47,154 bases of DNA from Ramlibacter aquaticus (GTDB lineage Bacteria; Pseudomonadota; Gammaproteobacteria; Burkholderiales; Burkholderiaceae_C). Location of the stretch: NCBI RefSeq assembly GCF_015159745.1, contig NZ_JADDOJ010000027.1, forward strand, positions 1 to 47,154, written 5' to 3'. Made by a program: the position numbers and the translations under genes. The notes under the pieces are model-generated. The model did no database searches and had not been told where the DNA came from. It saw only the letters and a list, made by a program, of their open reading frames with translations. This document shows, one piece after another, positions 34,782-42,328 of the stretch (the stretch's first letter is position 1; each line of letters begins with the position of its first letter).

Positions 34782-37199
34782 TCAGGCGGGCATCGCGTCG
34801 ATGTAGGCCTCCAGCTGCGCGATCGGCAGCGGCTTGCTGAACAGGAAACCCTGGTATTCCGTGCAGCCCTGCTGGGCCAGGAAGTCGCGCTGCGCCTCGG
34901 TCTCCACGCCCTCCGCCACCACGCCCAGGCCCAGGCTCTGCGCCAGGCCGATGATGGTGCGCGCGATGGCGGCATCGCTGGGGTCGGTGAGGATGTCCTT
35001 GACGAATTCGCGGTCGATCTTGAGCTGGTCCAGCGGCAGGCGCTTGAGGTAGCTGAGCGATGAATAGCCCATGCCGAAATCGTCGATGGACAGCGCCACG
35101 CCCATGGCCTTGAGCTGCTGCATGCGCGCCGCCGTGCCCTGGATGTCCTCGGCCAGCAGGCTTTCGGTCAGCTCGAGCTTGAGCTTGTTGGGCGGCACCT
35201 TGGCGTGGCGGATCATCTCCAGCACCTCCTCCACGAAGTCCGGGTGGCGGAACTGACGCACGCTGACGTTCACCGCGATGCTGAGGTGGGCGCGCGAGGG
35301 CACGGCGGCCCACACCGCCAGTTGCGCGCAGGCCTGCTCCAGCACCCAGCGGCCTATGGGCACGATGAGCGCGGTCTCCTCGGCGGTGGAGATGAAGTCC
35401 GCCGGCGGCACCATGTCGCGCCGCGGATGCCGCCAGCGCAGCAGCGCCTCCACCCCCGTGAGCCGGCCGTCCACGGCCACCTGCGGCTGGTAGTCGACCA
35501 GGAACTGGCCCTCGCGCCAGGCCTGGCGCAGGTCGGTCGCCAGGGTGGCGCTGGCGGTCACGGTGGCCTGCATCTCGGGGTCGAAGAAACGGACCGTGTT
35601 GCGGCCCGCGGCCTTGGCCTGGTACATGGCCAGGTCGGCATGCTTGAGCAGCTCACTGACCGACCAGGGCGTCTTGCCGAACAGGGCGACGCCGATGCTG
35701 CAGGTGGAGTGGTGCTGGTGCCCGGCCAGGCCGTAGGGCTCGCCCAGCTTGGCCAGGATGCGCTCGCTCACCGCCCGGGCGCCCGTCAGCGGGTCCATGG
35801 GCTTCTGTCCGCTGTTCTCCAGCAGGATCACGAACTCGTCACCGCCCAGGCGCGCCACCGTGTCGCCGCGCGCCACGCAGGAGCGCAGCCGCTCGGCGAC
35901 CTGCTGCAGCAGCATGTCGCCCTGCTGGTGGCCCAGGGTGTCGTTGAGCACCTTGAAGTTGTCCAGGTCGATGAACATCAGCGCACCCTCGCGCGGGGAG
36001 GCGGGGTCGTCCAGCGCGGCATGCAGCCGGTCCAGCAGCAGCTGCCGGTTGGGCAGCCGGGTCAGCGGGTCGTAGAAGGCGAGGTACTGGATCTTCTCCT
36101 CGGCCGTCTTGCGTTCGGTGATGTCGCGCCCCACCGCCACCCAGTGCGTGAGCCGGCGTTGTGCGTCCCAGACCGGCGAGACCTCCAGGTCGACCCAGAA
36201 GGGCTCGCCGTTCTTCTTGTAGTTGACCAGGTCCACCCGCACCGGCTGCCACTGCTCCAGGGCCGTGCGTATGCGGTCCAGCTCGCTGCGCTGCGTGGCG
36301 GGCCCCTGCAGCAGGCGCGGCGTGCGGCCCAGCACCTCCTCGGCCGCGTAGCCGGTGCGCCGCTCGAAGGCCTCGTTGACGAAGACGATGCGCGGGCCCG
36401 GCTCGCTGAAGGGCCCGGCCTCGGTGATGATGACCAGGTCGTTCAGCCGCGCGATGCTGCTCTCCAGCAGGCGCAGGTGCTGCTGCGCGGCATGGCGCTC
36501 GGTCACGTCGCGCATGCGCAGCGCGAGCCCGGCGCCGAAGGCGTCGCCCTGCAGCTCGATGTGGCGGGCCAGGCGCGCATCCTGCGCCTCCAGCTCGAAA
36601 CGCTCGCCCGAGGCCAGGGCATGGCGCAGCCCTTCTTCCAGGCGCACCCGCGCCGTCTTCTGGAAGCAGGCCCAGAGCGAGCGGCCGATGAGCGTGGGAC
36701 GCTGCGGCCCGGCCTCGCCCCCGGCGAGCAGGGCGGCCGCGGCCTCGTTCAGGTAGCTGATGCGGCCGTCGGCGTCGATGGTGGCGAAGGGCTCGTCGCC
36801 GGCGTGCCGGCCGTGCGGCTCGATCACCTGCAGCACGCCCTGCACGCGCTCGACGCGCCCGTCCTCGCCGCGCACGGCCTGGCCCACGCTGCGCACCCAG
36901 AGCCGGCGGCCCTGCTGCGTGCTGATCTGCACCTCCTCGTCGAAGTCGCGGCCCGCGGCCACGCAGGCCCGCAGCTGCTCGCGCATGCGCTCGCGGAACT
37001 CGGGGGTGTAGAAGGCGCCGGCCTGCTCGGCCGTGGGCTGGAAGCCGGGCGGGGCCTCGTGCAGCTGCACCAGCTCGGGCGACCAGGCCAGCTCGCCGCT
37101 GGCGACGTCGAGCACCCAGGTGCCCATGCGCGCGGTGCGCTCCATCAGGCCGCGCAGCGCGTCCTCCTGCAGCAGGGGTTCACCCAGCGCGGCGTGCAT
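34782..37199 (-). CDS. PAS-PAS-PAS-GGDEF-EAL c-di-GMP signalling protein
   Basis: 805 residues, cytoplasmic. Three PAS regions at about 12-130, 133-235 and 240-365, then GGDEF (intact LGGDEF near 450) and EAL (intact GVEALLRW near 581, with DDFGMGYSSLSYLK and EGVETEAQ). Both catalytic signatures are present, so it could make or degrade cyclic di-GMP; the RxxD inhibitory site before GGDEF is absent (Ala at that Arg position). The third PAS has a LOV-like region, GRTPRLLQGPATQ, but the flavin-bonding Cys is Pro, so it is not expected to be light-responsive. Divergent from the receiver gene, 91 bases apart. Confidence 0.92.
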   Translation of the reverse strand: MHAALGEPLLQEDALRGLMERTARMGTWVLDVASGELAWSPELVQLHEAPPGFQPTAEQAGAFYTPEFRERMREQLRACVAAGRDFDEEVQISTQQGRRLWVRSVGQAVRGEDGRVERVQGVLQVIEPHGRHAGDEPFATIDADGRISYLNEAAAALLAGGEAGPQRPTLIGRSLWACFQKTARVRLEEGLRHALASGERFELEAQDARLARHIELQGDAFGAGLALRMRDVTERHAAQQHLRLLESSIARLNDLVIITEAGPFSEPGPRIVFVNEAFERRTGYAAEEVLGRTPRLLQGPATQRSELDRIRTALEQWQPVRVDLVNYKKNGEPFWVDLEVSPVWDAQRRLTHWVAVGRDITERKTAEEKIQYLAFYDPLTRLPNRQLLLDRLHAALDDPASPREGALMFIDLDNFKVLNDTLGHQQGDMLLQQVAERLRSCVARGDTVARLGGDEFVILLENSGQKPMDPLTGARAVSERILAKLGEPYGLAGHQHHSTCSIGVALFGKTPWSVSELLKHADLAMYQAKAAGRNTVRFFDPEMQATVTASATLATDLRQAWREGQFLVDYQPQVAVDGRLTGVEALLRWRHPRRDMVPPADFISTAEETALIVPIGRWVLEQACAQLAVWAAVPSRAHLSIAVNVSVRQFRHPDFVEEVLEMIRHAKVPPNKLKLELTESLLAEDIQGTAARMQQLKAMGVALSIDDFGMGYSSLSYLKRLPLDQLKIDREFVKDILTDPSDAAIARTIIGLAQSLGLGVVAEGVETEAQRDFLAQQGCTEYQGFLFSKPLPIAQLEAYIDAMPA

Positions 37200-37290
37200 T
37201 CAAAGGTCCGAGGGGACCGCCCGCGCCGGTAGGTCCGGTCCTACCCCAGGACGGGAGCGCGTCCGGGCCGCCAGGCAGAGCCAGGGCCGC

Positions 37291-37728
37291 ATGATGCAAG
37301 CTCCCCGTCTTGGCACCGCGCTCCAGCCCTTCGTGAACCTCCAGGCCTTCGTCATCGAGGACAACCCCACCATCCGCGAGAACCTGGTCGGAACGCTGGA
37401 GGAGCTGACCTGCCTGCGCGTGGCGGGCACCAGCGCGACGGAGGACGAGGCCCTGGCCTGGCTGGCGGCGAATCCGCAGGCCTGGGACCTGATCATCGTC
37501 GACCTCTTCCTCAAGCAGGGCAGCGGCATCCACCTCGCGCAGCGCATCCAGCGCGCGCGGCCGGGGCAGAAGGTGGTGGTGTTCAGCAACTACATCAACG
37601 CCAGCGTGCGCAAGCGCTGTGCGCAGATCGGCGTCGACGCGGTGTTCGACAAGTCCACCGAGATCGACGCGCTGGTCGAGTATTGCGCCCATCAGTGTTA
37701 CCGGGTTTCCCAGGCCCAGGCGGCCTGA
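37291..37728 (+). CDS. Stand-alone response regulator receiver (REC) protein
   Basis: 145 residues, REC only with no output domain. Acidic pocket Glu23/Asp24 (FVIEDNPTIRENL), phosphoacceptor Asp71 in IIVDLFLKQGSG, Ser99 in VVVFSN, Lys121 in FDKS. A single-domain receiver of this type usually acts by protein contact or as a phosphate relay. Its neighbours are the GGDEF-EAL protein (divergent) and the ChpT-like protein 2.5 kb away. ATG 37291 (or 37294) matches the start of the receiver; the open frame upstream overlaps the GGDEF-EAL gene. Confidence 0.88.
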   Translation: MMQAPRLGTALQPFVNLQAFVIEDNPTIRENLVGTLEELTCLRVAGTSATEDEALAWLAANPQAWDLIIVDLFLKQGSGIHLAQRIQRARPGQKVVVFSNYINASVRKRCAQIGVDAVFDKSTEIDALVEYCAHQCYRVSQAQAA

Positions 37729-37740
37729 TGCGAGCGCAAC

Positions 37741-37784
37741 TGTAGGGCGCGGCCGCCGCGCCGCCTGCGGGATGGCGCCCTACA
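37741..37784. repeat. Inverted repeat, TGTAGGGCGC arms
   Basis: TGTAGGGCGC (37741-37750) and GCGCCCTACA (37775-37784), 10-bp perfect arms with a 24-base GC-rich loop, 12 bases after the receiver stop. TGTAGGAC follows at 37790. The shape suits a REP-like element or a weak terminator. The rest of 37729-37964 shows no gene. Confidence 0.45.
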
Positions 37785-37964
37785 AGCGTGTAGGACGCCA
37801 CCGATGGGCAAGGCGGCGACTGCGCGCTGATGACTGCCTGGGTCGGCGTGGCGTCGAACACCAGCTTGCCGGGCCAGGTCGGCTAGGCCGTGGGCAGGCT
37901 GCTGTTGTTCGGGTCCCCGTAGCGCGCGAAGGCGCCAAGGCCCTGCGGGCCGCGGCGGGGGCGC

Positions 37965-38537
37965 TCAGCGCGTGAGCAGGCTGCCGGCGGATTCGCCCGC
38001 CGGCTGCAGCGGCCCCAGCGGGTTGTGCTGGCGCTCCACGCGGTCGATGCGCGCCTGCCCGCCCGCGTTGCGGAAGAGCACGAGATCCTCGCTGGCCACC
38101 ACCGTGACGTCGAAGGACCAGCCGGTGATGCGGGTGACGCGGTTCACGTTGAAGAAATCGGCCAGGAAGCCGCCTTCGCGATCGCGCTCCATGCGCTCGA
38201 AGTGGAACACCCAGGCCCGGCAGGAGGCCCGTGCGAGGATGCACTGGCGGATGCCGGGGTCCAGCGCATCCATGGGCACGCCCGAATAGGGGGCCAGCCG
38301 CGCCAGCAGGTCGGGGTAGGGAATGGCCGTGACGTTGGTGCCGCCCGCCGCGTCGAAGCCAAGACCTTGAAGCTCGGCAACCCGCGTCTGGAAGGGTAGG
38401 ATCCGCTCTGCAGCGGCCTGGGCCTGGGCATAGCTGTCGAAGGGCGAAGGCGTCGAGGCGCCACCGCGCGGCAGCATGGCGGAGCAGCCGGCCACGAGGG
38501 CCAGGGCGGCGGCAGCGATCCAGCGGATGAGTCTCAT
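37965..38537 (-). CDS. Putative lipoprotein, DUF of unknown role (190 aa)
   Basis: Signal peptide with lipobox LVAGC (Cys18) after MRLIRWIAAAALA. The mature part contains FDSYAQAQAAAERILPF, TRVAELQGLGFD, PDLLARLAP and then a beta-rich half with CILARASCRAWVFHFERM (two Cys) and WSFDVTVVASEDLVLFRNAGGQ. Not recognised as a named protein, but it looks like a conserved outer-membrane lipoprotein. Start ATG 38537 is chosen from the leader; the frame is open upstream but not convincing. Its start faces the FNR-type box 34 bases away. Confidence 0.75.
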   Translation of the reverse strand: MRLIRWIAAAALALVAGCSAMLPRGGASTPSPFDSYAQAQAAAERILPFQTRVAELQGLGFDAAGGTNVTAIPYPDLLARLAPYSGVPMDALDPGIRQCILARASCRAWVFHFERMERDREGGFLADFFNVNRVTRITGWSFDVTVVASEDLVLFRNAGGQARIDRVERQHNPLGPLQPAGESAGSLLTR

Positions 38538-38570
38538 GGCACCATGGTGCGAGCTCTGCGGCAGGCAGGC

Positions 38571-38584
38571 TTGATCCACGTCAA
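38571..38584 (+). promoter_or_regulatory. FNR/Anr-type box upstream of yqjD operon
   Basis: TTGATCCACGTCAA, 9 of 10 fixed positions of TTGAT-N4-ATCAA. A possible -10 (CTTAGT, 38605-38610) puts the start near 38617, so the box would be centred about 40 bases upstream, the class II activator position. The box also lies 34 bases before the divergent lipoprotein gene. Confidence 0.55.
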
Positions 38585-38638
38585 GGGCGGCCATGGACGC
38601 CGGGCTTAGTTTCATTTTTCGAACTTCAGGAGGACGCG

Positions 38639-38950
38639 ATGAGCGATGCGACGACCGATGTGAAACCCGACCTGGCCGCCGACCTGCGGGCCGTGGTGCG
38701 CGATGCCGAGATCCTGCTGCGGCAGGCCGCGAACAACGCCGGCCAGGAGTACGAGGCCGCGCGCGACCGGCTCGAGGAAACGCTGCGCAACGCGCGCTTC
38801 CGCCTGCAGGACGCCGAGGACGCGGTGGTCGACCGTGCCAAGGCCGCCGGCCGGGCCGCCGACGACTACGTGCACGCGAACCCCTGGCAGTCCGTGGGCC
38901 TGGGCGCCGCGGTCGGGCTGGCCCTGGGCCTGCTCATCGGCCGCCGCTGA
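38639..38950 (+). CDS. yqjD: DUF883/ElaB-YqjD family membrane-anchored ribosome-binding protein
   Basis: 103 residues. Long amphipathic helix (DLAADLRAVVRDAEILLRQAAN ... LRNARFRLQDAEDAV) ending in a C-terminal membrane helix (NPWQSVGLGAAVGLALGLLIGRR). E. coli YqjD/ElaB attach stationary-phase ribosomes to the inner membrane. Ribosome site AGGAGG lies 6 bases upstream of the ATG. First gene of a three-gene operon with yqjE-like and yqjK-like genes, the same order as in E. coli, and preceded by an FNR-type box. Confidence 0.93.
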   Translation: MSDATTDVKPDLAADLRAVVRDAEILLRQAANNAGQEYEAARDRLEETLRNARFRLQDAEDAVVDRAKAAGRAADDYVHANPWQSVGLGAAVGLALGLLIGRR

Positions 38951-38951
38951 G

Positions 38952-39320
38952 ATGGCCCTGGCCGAGAGCCTGCGCGCACTCGGCGCAGGGCTGGCGGACG
39001 CGGGCCGCCAGCGCCTCGCCCTCGCCGCCCTGGACGTCGAGGACCAGGCCCTGCGTGCCGGCCAGCTGCTGGCGGCGCTGCTGGCCGTCGCGGTGCTGGC
39101 GCTGCTAGCGCTGGCCGCCCTCGCCGCCACGGTGGTGGTGCTGCTCTGGGACAGCGCGCGCATCGCCGCCCTGGTAGGCGTGAGCCTGTTCTTCGTGGCC
39201 GGGGCGGTGCTGGCCTTCTGGCGCCTGCAGCGGGGCCTGCGTGAACGCCCGCCGCTGCTCGCCGCCACGATGGCCGAGTTGCGCAAGGACGTGGACCAGC
39301 TCGCGGGGCGCCGGCCATGA
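38952..39320 (+). CDS. yqjE: Phage-holin-family/YqjE-like inner membrane protein
   Basis: 122 residues. Two adjacent hydrophobic helices (about 37-65 and 71-90: LLAALLAVAVLALLALAALAA and IAALVGVSLFFVAGAVLAF), then a basic/acidic tail. The Pfam name refers to phage holins, but this is the chromosomal YqjE group. Starts one base after the yqjD stop. Function unknown, expected stress/stationary-phase inner-membrane protein. Confidence 0.87.
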   Translation: MALAESLRALGAGLADAGRQRLALAALDVEDQALRAGQLLAALLAVAVLALLALAALAATVVVLLWDSARIAALVGVSLFFVAGAVLAFWRLQRGLRERPPLLAATMAELRKDVDQLAGRRP

Positions 39321-39550
39321 AAGCCCGCCTGCAGGCCATCGCCGCCGAGCGCGCGCAGTTGCAGGCGCAGATCGCCGCCGGGCGGGCCCGCCTCGGCCAG
39401 GCCGTGGTGGCCAGCGGCCGCGAAGCCCTGGTCGCCGTCGCGGTGGCCGGTGCCAGCCGCTGGCTGTCGCGGCGCTTTCGCTTCGGGCCGGTCGCGGCCG
39501 TGGTGCTGGGCCTGATCGCCACCCGCCTCAGCGCCCGCCGCACGCGCTGA
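39317..39550 (+). CDS. yqjK: YqjK-like small protein
   Basis: 77 residues: a helical N terminus (LQAIAAERAQLQAQIAAGRA) and a short hydrophobic C-terminal stretch (FGPVAAVVLGLIATRLSA). Overlaps the end of yqjE by 4 bases (ATGA). The order yqjD-yqjE-yqjK supports the assignment, since the sequence itself is weakly diagnostic. Confidence 0.75.
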   Translation: MKARLQAIAAERAQLQAQIAAGRARLGQAVVASGREALVAVAVAGASRWLSRRFRFGPVAAVVLGLIATRLSARRTR

Positions 39551-39571
39551 ACGGCGCCACCGCAGGGGCCC

Positions 39572-39594
39572 GGTGCGCCCGCACGCGGCGCACC
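39572..39594 (+). terminator. Hairpin after yqjK
   Basis: GGTGCGCC - 7-base loop CGCACGC - GGCGCACC, 8-bp perfect arms, 22 bases after the yqjK stop, followed by TGACTG rather than a T-run. Probable end of the yqjDEK transcript. Confidence 0.4.
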
Positions 39595-39758
39595 TGACTG
39601 CCAAGCTAGTTCGTTGCATCGACGGCACGGCCGGGGACGGGCGGGCGCGCTTCGTCGCGTCAAATCGGCCCAACGCCGCCACGCCATGCCGACGCCCCGC
39701 CCGGACCCCTCACCACCACCGACGCACGCGCCGTGCCCGCCGCCGGCCGGACCCGCCC

Positions 39759-40463
39759 GTGCGTGAGGACCGGGTGCTGGAGCGCATCGCCTCGGTGCTC
39801 GCCGCCGAGGACGAGGACCAGCTGCATGAGCGCATGGGCCTGGCCGTGGAGGCCCTGGAAGGCGAGCACGGGCTGTTCCGCATCCGGGTGATGCGGCCGC
39901 CGCTGGACCCGGTGCACCACGCGATCCGTTGCGGGCCGCCGGTGCGCGGAGCCGGCCGCGACAGCTGGGACGACCTGGACGGCCCCTATGCCTTCGCGGC
40001 GCTGGACGCCGGCGAGCCCGAGCCGGGGTGGCGCCGCCATGGCTTGCCCGCGCAGCTGCCGCCCATCACGCCGCCCAGCTCGGCGCCCTGGGTGGCCGCG
40101 CACCACGGCCCGGGCGCCGACAGCGTGCTCAGCATCGCCCGCACGCAGGTGCCGCGCGCCGGCAGCGCACAGGAGCGCCGCGTCGCCGACGCGCTGCGCC
40201 TGCTGGCCGGGGTGCTGCACGTGAGCGTGATGCGGCTCGCGGTGCCGCGCCTGTTCGCCCGCCTCGCGCCGCGGCTCACCGAGCGCGAGACCACCTGCCT
40301 GCGCTGGGTCGCGCAGGGCAAGAGCGACGGCGTGGTCGCCACCATCCTGGGCGTGTCGGATTCGGCCGTGCACTTCCACATGACCAACGTGCTGCGCAAG
40401 CTGGGGGTCTCCACGCGCACGCAGGCCGTGGCCAAGGCCATGGCCCTGGGGCTGATCCCCTAG
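39759..40463 (+). CDS. LuxR-family transcriptional regulator
   Basis: 234 residues from GTG 39759. C-terminal LuxR helix-turn-helix: LTERETTCLRWVAQGKSDGVVATILGVSDSAVHFHMTNVLRKLGVSTRTQA, with all usual landmarks. The N-terminal half (VLERIASVLAA, HERMGLAVEALEGEHGLFRIRVMRPPLDPVHH) resembles the autoinducer-binding domain in outline but lacks its conserved Trp/Tyr/Asp set. An orphan, ligand-independent or degenerate regulator is likely. The start is uncertain: the frame is open to 39573, but that ATG lies in the yqjK hairpin. Its TAG stop shares CTAG with the stop of the convergent FAD oxidase. Confidence 0.83.
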   Translation: MREDRVLERIASVLAAEDEDQLHERMGLAVEALEGEHGLFRIRVMRPPLDPVHHAIRCGPPVRGAGRDSWDDLDGPYAFAALDAGEPEPGWRRHGLPAQLPPITPPSSAPWVAAHHGPGADSVLSIARTQVPRAGSAQERRVADALRLLAGVLHVSVMRLAVPRLFARLAPRLTERETTCLRWVAQGKSDGVVATILGVSDSAVHFHMTNVLRKLGVSTRTQAVAKAMALGLIP

Positions 40464-41599
40464 GCGCCGCCGCCCTGGAAGCGCGCCGGCGAGACGGCGC
40501 GCGCGTCGACACCCTGGTCACGCAGGGCCGCGTCCGGCGGCTCGCCACACAGCAGCGCGGCCGCCAGGGCGGCGCAGCCGGCCGCGCTCTGGATGCCGTA
40601 GCCGCCCTGCCCCGCGAGCCAGAAGAAGCCCGGCACCGCGCCGTCGAAGCCGATCACGATCTCGCCATCGGGCGCGAAGGTGCGCAGGCCGGCCCAGGTG
40701 CTGGCGGGCCGCCGGATCTCCAGCGTGGTGGCCTCGGCGATGCGGTGGATGGCGGTCGCGATGTCCAGCGCCTCGGGCTGCACGTCCTGCGGCGGCACGG
40801 GGTCGGCGTTGGCCGGCGAGCCGAGCAGCCGGCCGGCGTCGGGCTTGAAGTACCAGTCCTCGGCGATACCCACCACGGTCGGCCAGGCCGAGACCTCGGT
40901 GCCCGCCGGCCCGTCGAAGGTGAAGGCGCTGCGCCGGCAGGGCTGCAGGCCCAGCGGCCTCACCCCGCAGGCCTGCGCGAGCACGTCCGCCCAGGCGCCG
41001 GCGGCATCGACCAGCACGTCCGCCTGCAGCGCGTCGCCATCGTCCAGCTGCAGGGTCCAGCGCCGGCCGTCGTGGCGGCCCGCCACCACGCCGGCGCCGC
41101 AGCGCAGGGTGCCACCCGCGGCGCGCAGGCCACGCAGGAAGCCCTGGTGCAGGGCGTTCACGTCGATGTCCTGCGCACCGGGCTCGGCGAGCGCGCCCAG
41201 CAGGCGGTCTGGGCGCAGCACCGGCACCCGGGCCCGTGCTTCATGGGCATCGATCCGCTGCACGCCCTGGCCGCTGTCCTGCAGGCTGCGCCAGGTGGCG
41301 GCCAGCAGGTCTTCCTGGCCGGGCTGCGCCACGTACAGCACGCCGCGCGGGTGCATCAGCGGCACCGGCGCGAAGCCTTCCGGGGGCTGGGTGTAGAAGG
41401 CCCGGCTGGCGCGCGTCAGCGCCCGCACCTGCGGCGGGCCGTAGCTTTCCATGAACATGGCGGCCGATCGGCCGGTGGCGTGGTAGCCGGGCTGGGGTTC
41501 GCGCTCCAGCAGCAGCACGCGGCGCCGGCCGGCCAGCGCGTGCGCCAGCGAAGCCCCGGCGATGCCTGCGCCGGCGATGACGATGTCGAAGGACTCCAT
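40460..41599 (-). CDS. FAD-dependent oxidoreductase (DadA/glycine oxidase-like)
   Basis: 379 residues. FAD-binding N terminus FDIVIAGAGIAGASLAHAL (4-22), then LLLEREPQPGYHATGRSA, the C-terminal DAO region VGIAEDWYFKPDAGRLLGSP and WAGLRTFAPDGEIVIG, then WLAGQGGYGIQSAAG. Oxidises an amine, D-amino acid or 2-hydroxy acid with FAD; the exact substrate cannot be read. ATG 41599 is taken; a GTG two codons earlier (41605) is possible. Shares its TAG stop (CTAG, 40460-40463) with the LuxR gene. Confidence 0.87.
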   Translation of the reverse strand: MESFDIVIAGAGIAGASLAHALAGRRRVLLLEREPQPGYHATGRSAAMFMESYGPPQVRALTRASRAFYTQPPEGFAPVPLMHPRGVLYVAQPGQEDLLAATWRSLQDSGQGVQRIDAHEARARVPVLRPDRLLGALAEPGAQDIDVNALHQGFLRGLRAAGGTLRCGAGVVAGRHDGRRWTLQLDDGDALQADVLVDAAGAWADVLAQACGVRPLGLQPCRRSAFTFDGPAGTEVSAWPTVVGIAEDWYFKPDAGRLLGSPANADPVPPQDVQPEALDIATAIHRIAEATTLEIRRPASTWAGLRTFAPDGEIVIGFDGAVPGFFWLAGQGGYGIQSAAGCAALAAALLCGEPPDAALRDQGVDARAVSPARFQGGGA

Positions 41600-41663
41600 G
41601 GCCACGCATTCTCCGCCCGCGCGCTGGCGGGCGGCAGCGTGGCGCGCCTGGCTGCGCCGGCCT

Positions 41664-41939
41664 TCAGGCCTCGGCGGTCGTGGGGTCTATGGTGGTGATG
41701 ACGCGCGACACGCTGTCGGCCGGAAACCCGCCCCGGCGCGCGTGCTCGCGCACCAGCTCCTCGCTGGCGGCGTTGTAGACGCAGTAGATCTTGTCGCCGG
41801 TCACGTAGCTGTGGACCCACTGCACCTCGGGCCCCATCTCGTTGAGCACGCCGCAGGATTTCTGCGAGATGGCTTTCAGGTCTGCCGCGCTGGTAGCCCC
41901 GACGTTGGGGATGGAACGCTCGATGACGAACTTCGGCAT
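41664..41939 (-). CDS. DUF4242 (SCO4226-like nickel-binding) protein
   Basis: 91 residues. MPKFVIERSIPNVGATSAADL at the start and VQWVHSYVTGDKIYCVYNAAS are the DUF4242 signature: a small ferredoxin-like fold, often dimeric, with metal ligands reported in the SCO4226 member. The surrounding genes give no clue to function. ATG 41939 fits the family; the open frame before it is a shadow. Confidence 0.88.
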   Translation of the reverse strand: MPKFVIERSIPNVGATSAADLKAISQKSCGVLNEMGPEVQWVHSYVTGDKIYCVYNAASEELVREHARRGGFPADSVSRVITTIDPTTAEA

Positions 41940-42071
41940 GGTGAACCCTCGCGTGAGTTGACGGGGGACACAGTATGCACAGCGCAAAGCCCCCTGGCGA
42001 GGGGCCCGAACGGCCCAACCCATCCGTCGAACCGTTGCGCGACGGGAGGCCAATGGCGCCGCACAAAGAAA

Positions 42072-42100
42072 AAGGGTCCTGCGAAATTCGCAGGACCCTT
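42072..42100 (-). terminator. Intrinsic terminator after tRNA-Arg
   Basis: AAGGGTCCTGCGAA (42072-42085) and its exact reverse complement (42087-42100), 14-bp arms. On the minus strand the hairpin is followed by a T-run (the A-rich bases 42066-42073), ending the tRNA transcript. Confidence 0.85.
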
Positions 42101-42117
42101 CGTCTGATTACCTTGTC

Positions 42118-42194
42118 TGGTGCGGCTGGCAGGATTCGAACCCACGACCCCTTGGTTCGTAGCCAAGTACTCTATCCAACTGAGCTACAGCCGC
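42118..42194 (-). tRNA. tRNA-Arg (anticodon ACG)
   Basis: 77 bases with an encoded CCA end (42118-42120). Acceptor stem GCGGCTG/CAGCCGC, D-arm AGCTCAGTTGGATAGAG, anticodon stem-loop CTTGG-CTACGAA-CCAAG with ACG, and T-arm GTGGGTTCGAATCCTGC. ACG is modified to ICG and reads CGU, CGC and CGA, so it is likely the essential isoacceptor. Only tRNA in the window. Confidence 0.97.
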
Positions 42195-42204
42195 TGAGAG
42201 TGCG

Positions 42205-42210
42205 AGTATA
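42205..42210 (-). promoter_or_regulatory. -10 element of the tRNA-Arg promoter
   Basis: On the minus strand TATACT, one base from consensus TATAAT, 10 bases before the mature tRNA 5' end. No good -35 is visible in the GC-rich sequence upstream. Confidence 0.5.
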
Positions 42211-42293
42211 GCACACCAAATCCGGCCCCGGGCTGGCCCCCGGTGCGCGATCGCGTTTCCGCCCTGCTTCGTGGCCCCGCGCCGCGGACCCTG

Positions 42294-42317
42294 TAATATA
42301 GGTGCATCTACACCTAT
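42294..42317 (+). promoter_or_regulatory. Promoter -10 with overlapping palindromic operator for the MFS gene
   Basis: TAATAT (42294-42299) overlaps the palindrome ATAGGTG-CATCTA-CACCTAT (42298-42317; 7-bp perfect arms, 6-base centre). The operator would cover the -10 and the transcription start, so binding should repress. CTGGAG ribosome site and ATG 42329 follow. The regulator is not in the window. Confidence 0.6.
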
Positions 42318-42328
42318 CTGGAGTTGCC

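Noticed and set aside
34782..37199. Blue-light LOV photoreceptor
   Set aside because: The flavin-bonding Cys of GxNCRFLQ is Pro in GRTPRLLQ.
33880..37800. TGTAGG-type repeats (near 33889, 37741, 37790) as a REP family
   Set aside because: Only three short copies with variable flanks; not enough to call a repeat family from this window.
38952..39320. Phage holin, hence prophage remnant
   Set aside because: It lies in a yqjD-yqjE-yqjK operon with the chromosomal YqjE architecture; no phage gene nearby.
39573..39758. LuxR start at ATG 39573
   Set aside because: It lies in a hairpin that ends the yqjDEK transcript, and the translated stretch is Arg/Pro-rich with no family pattern.
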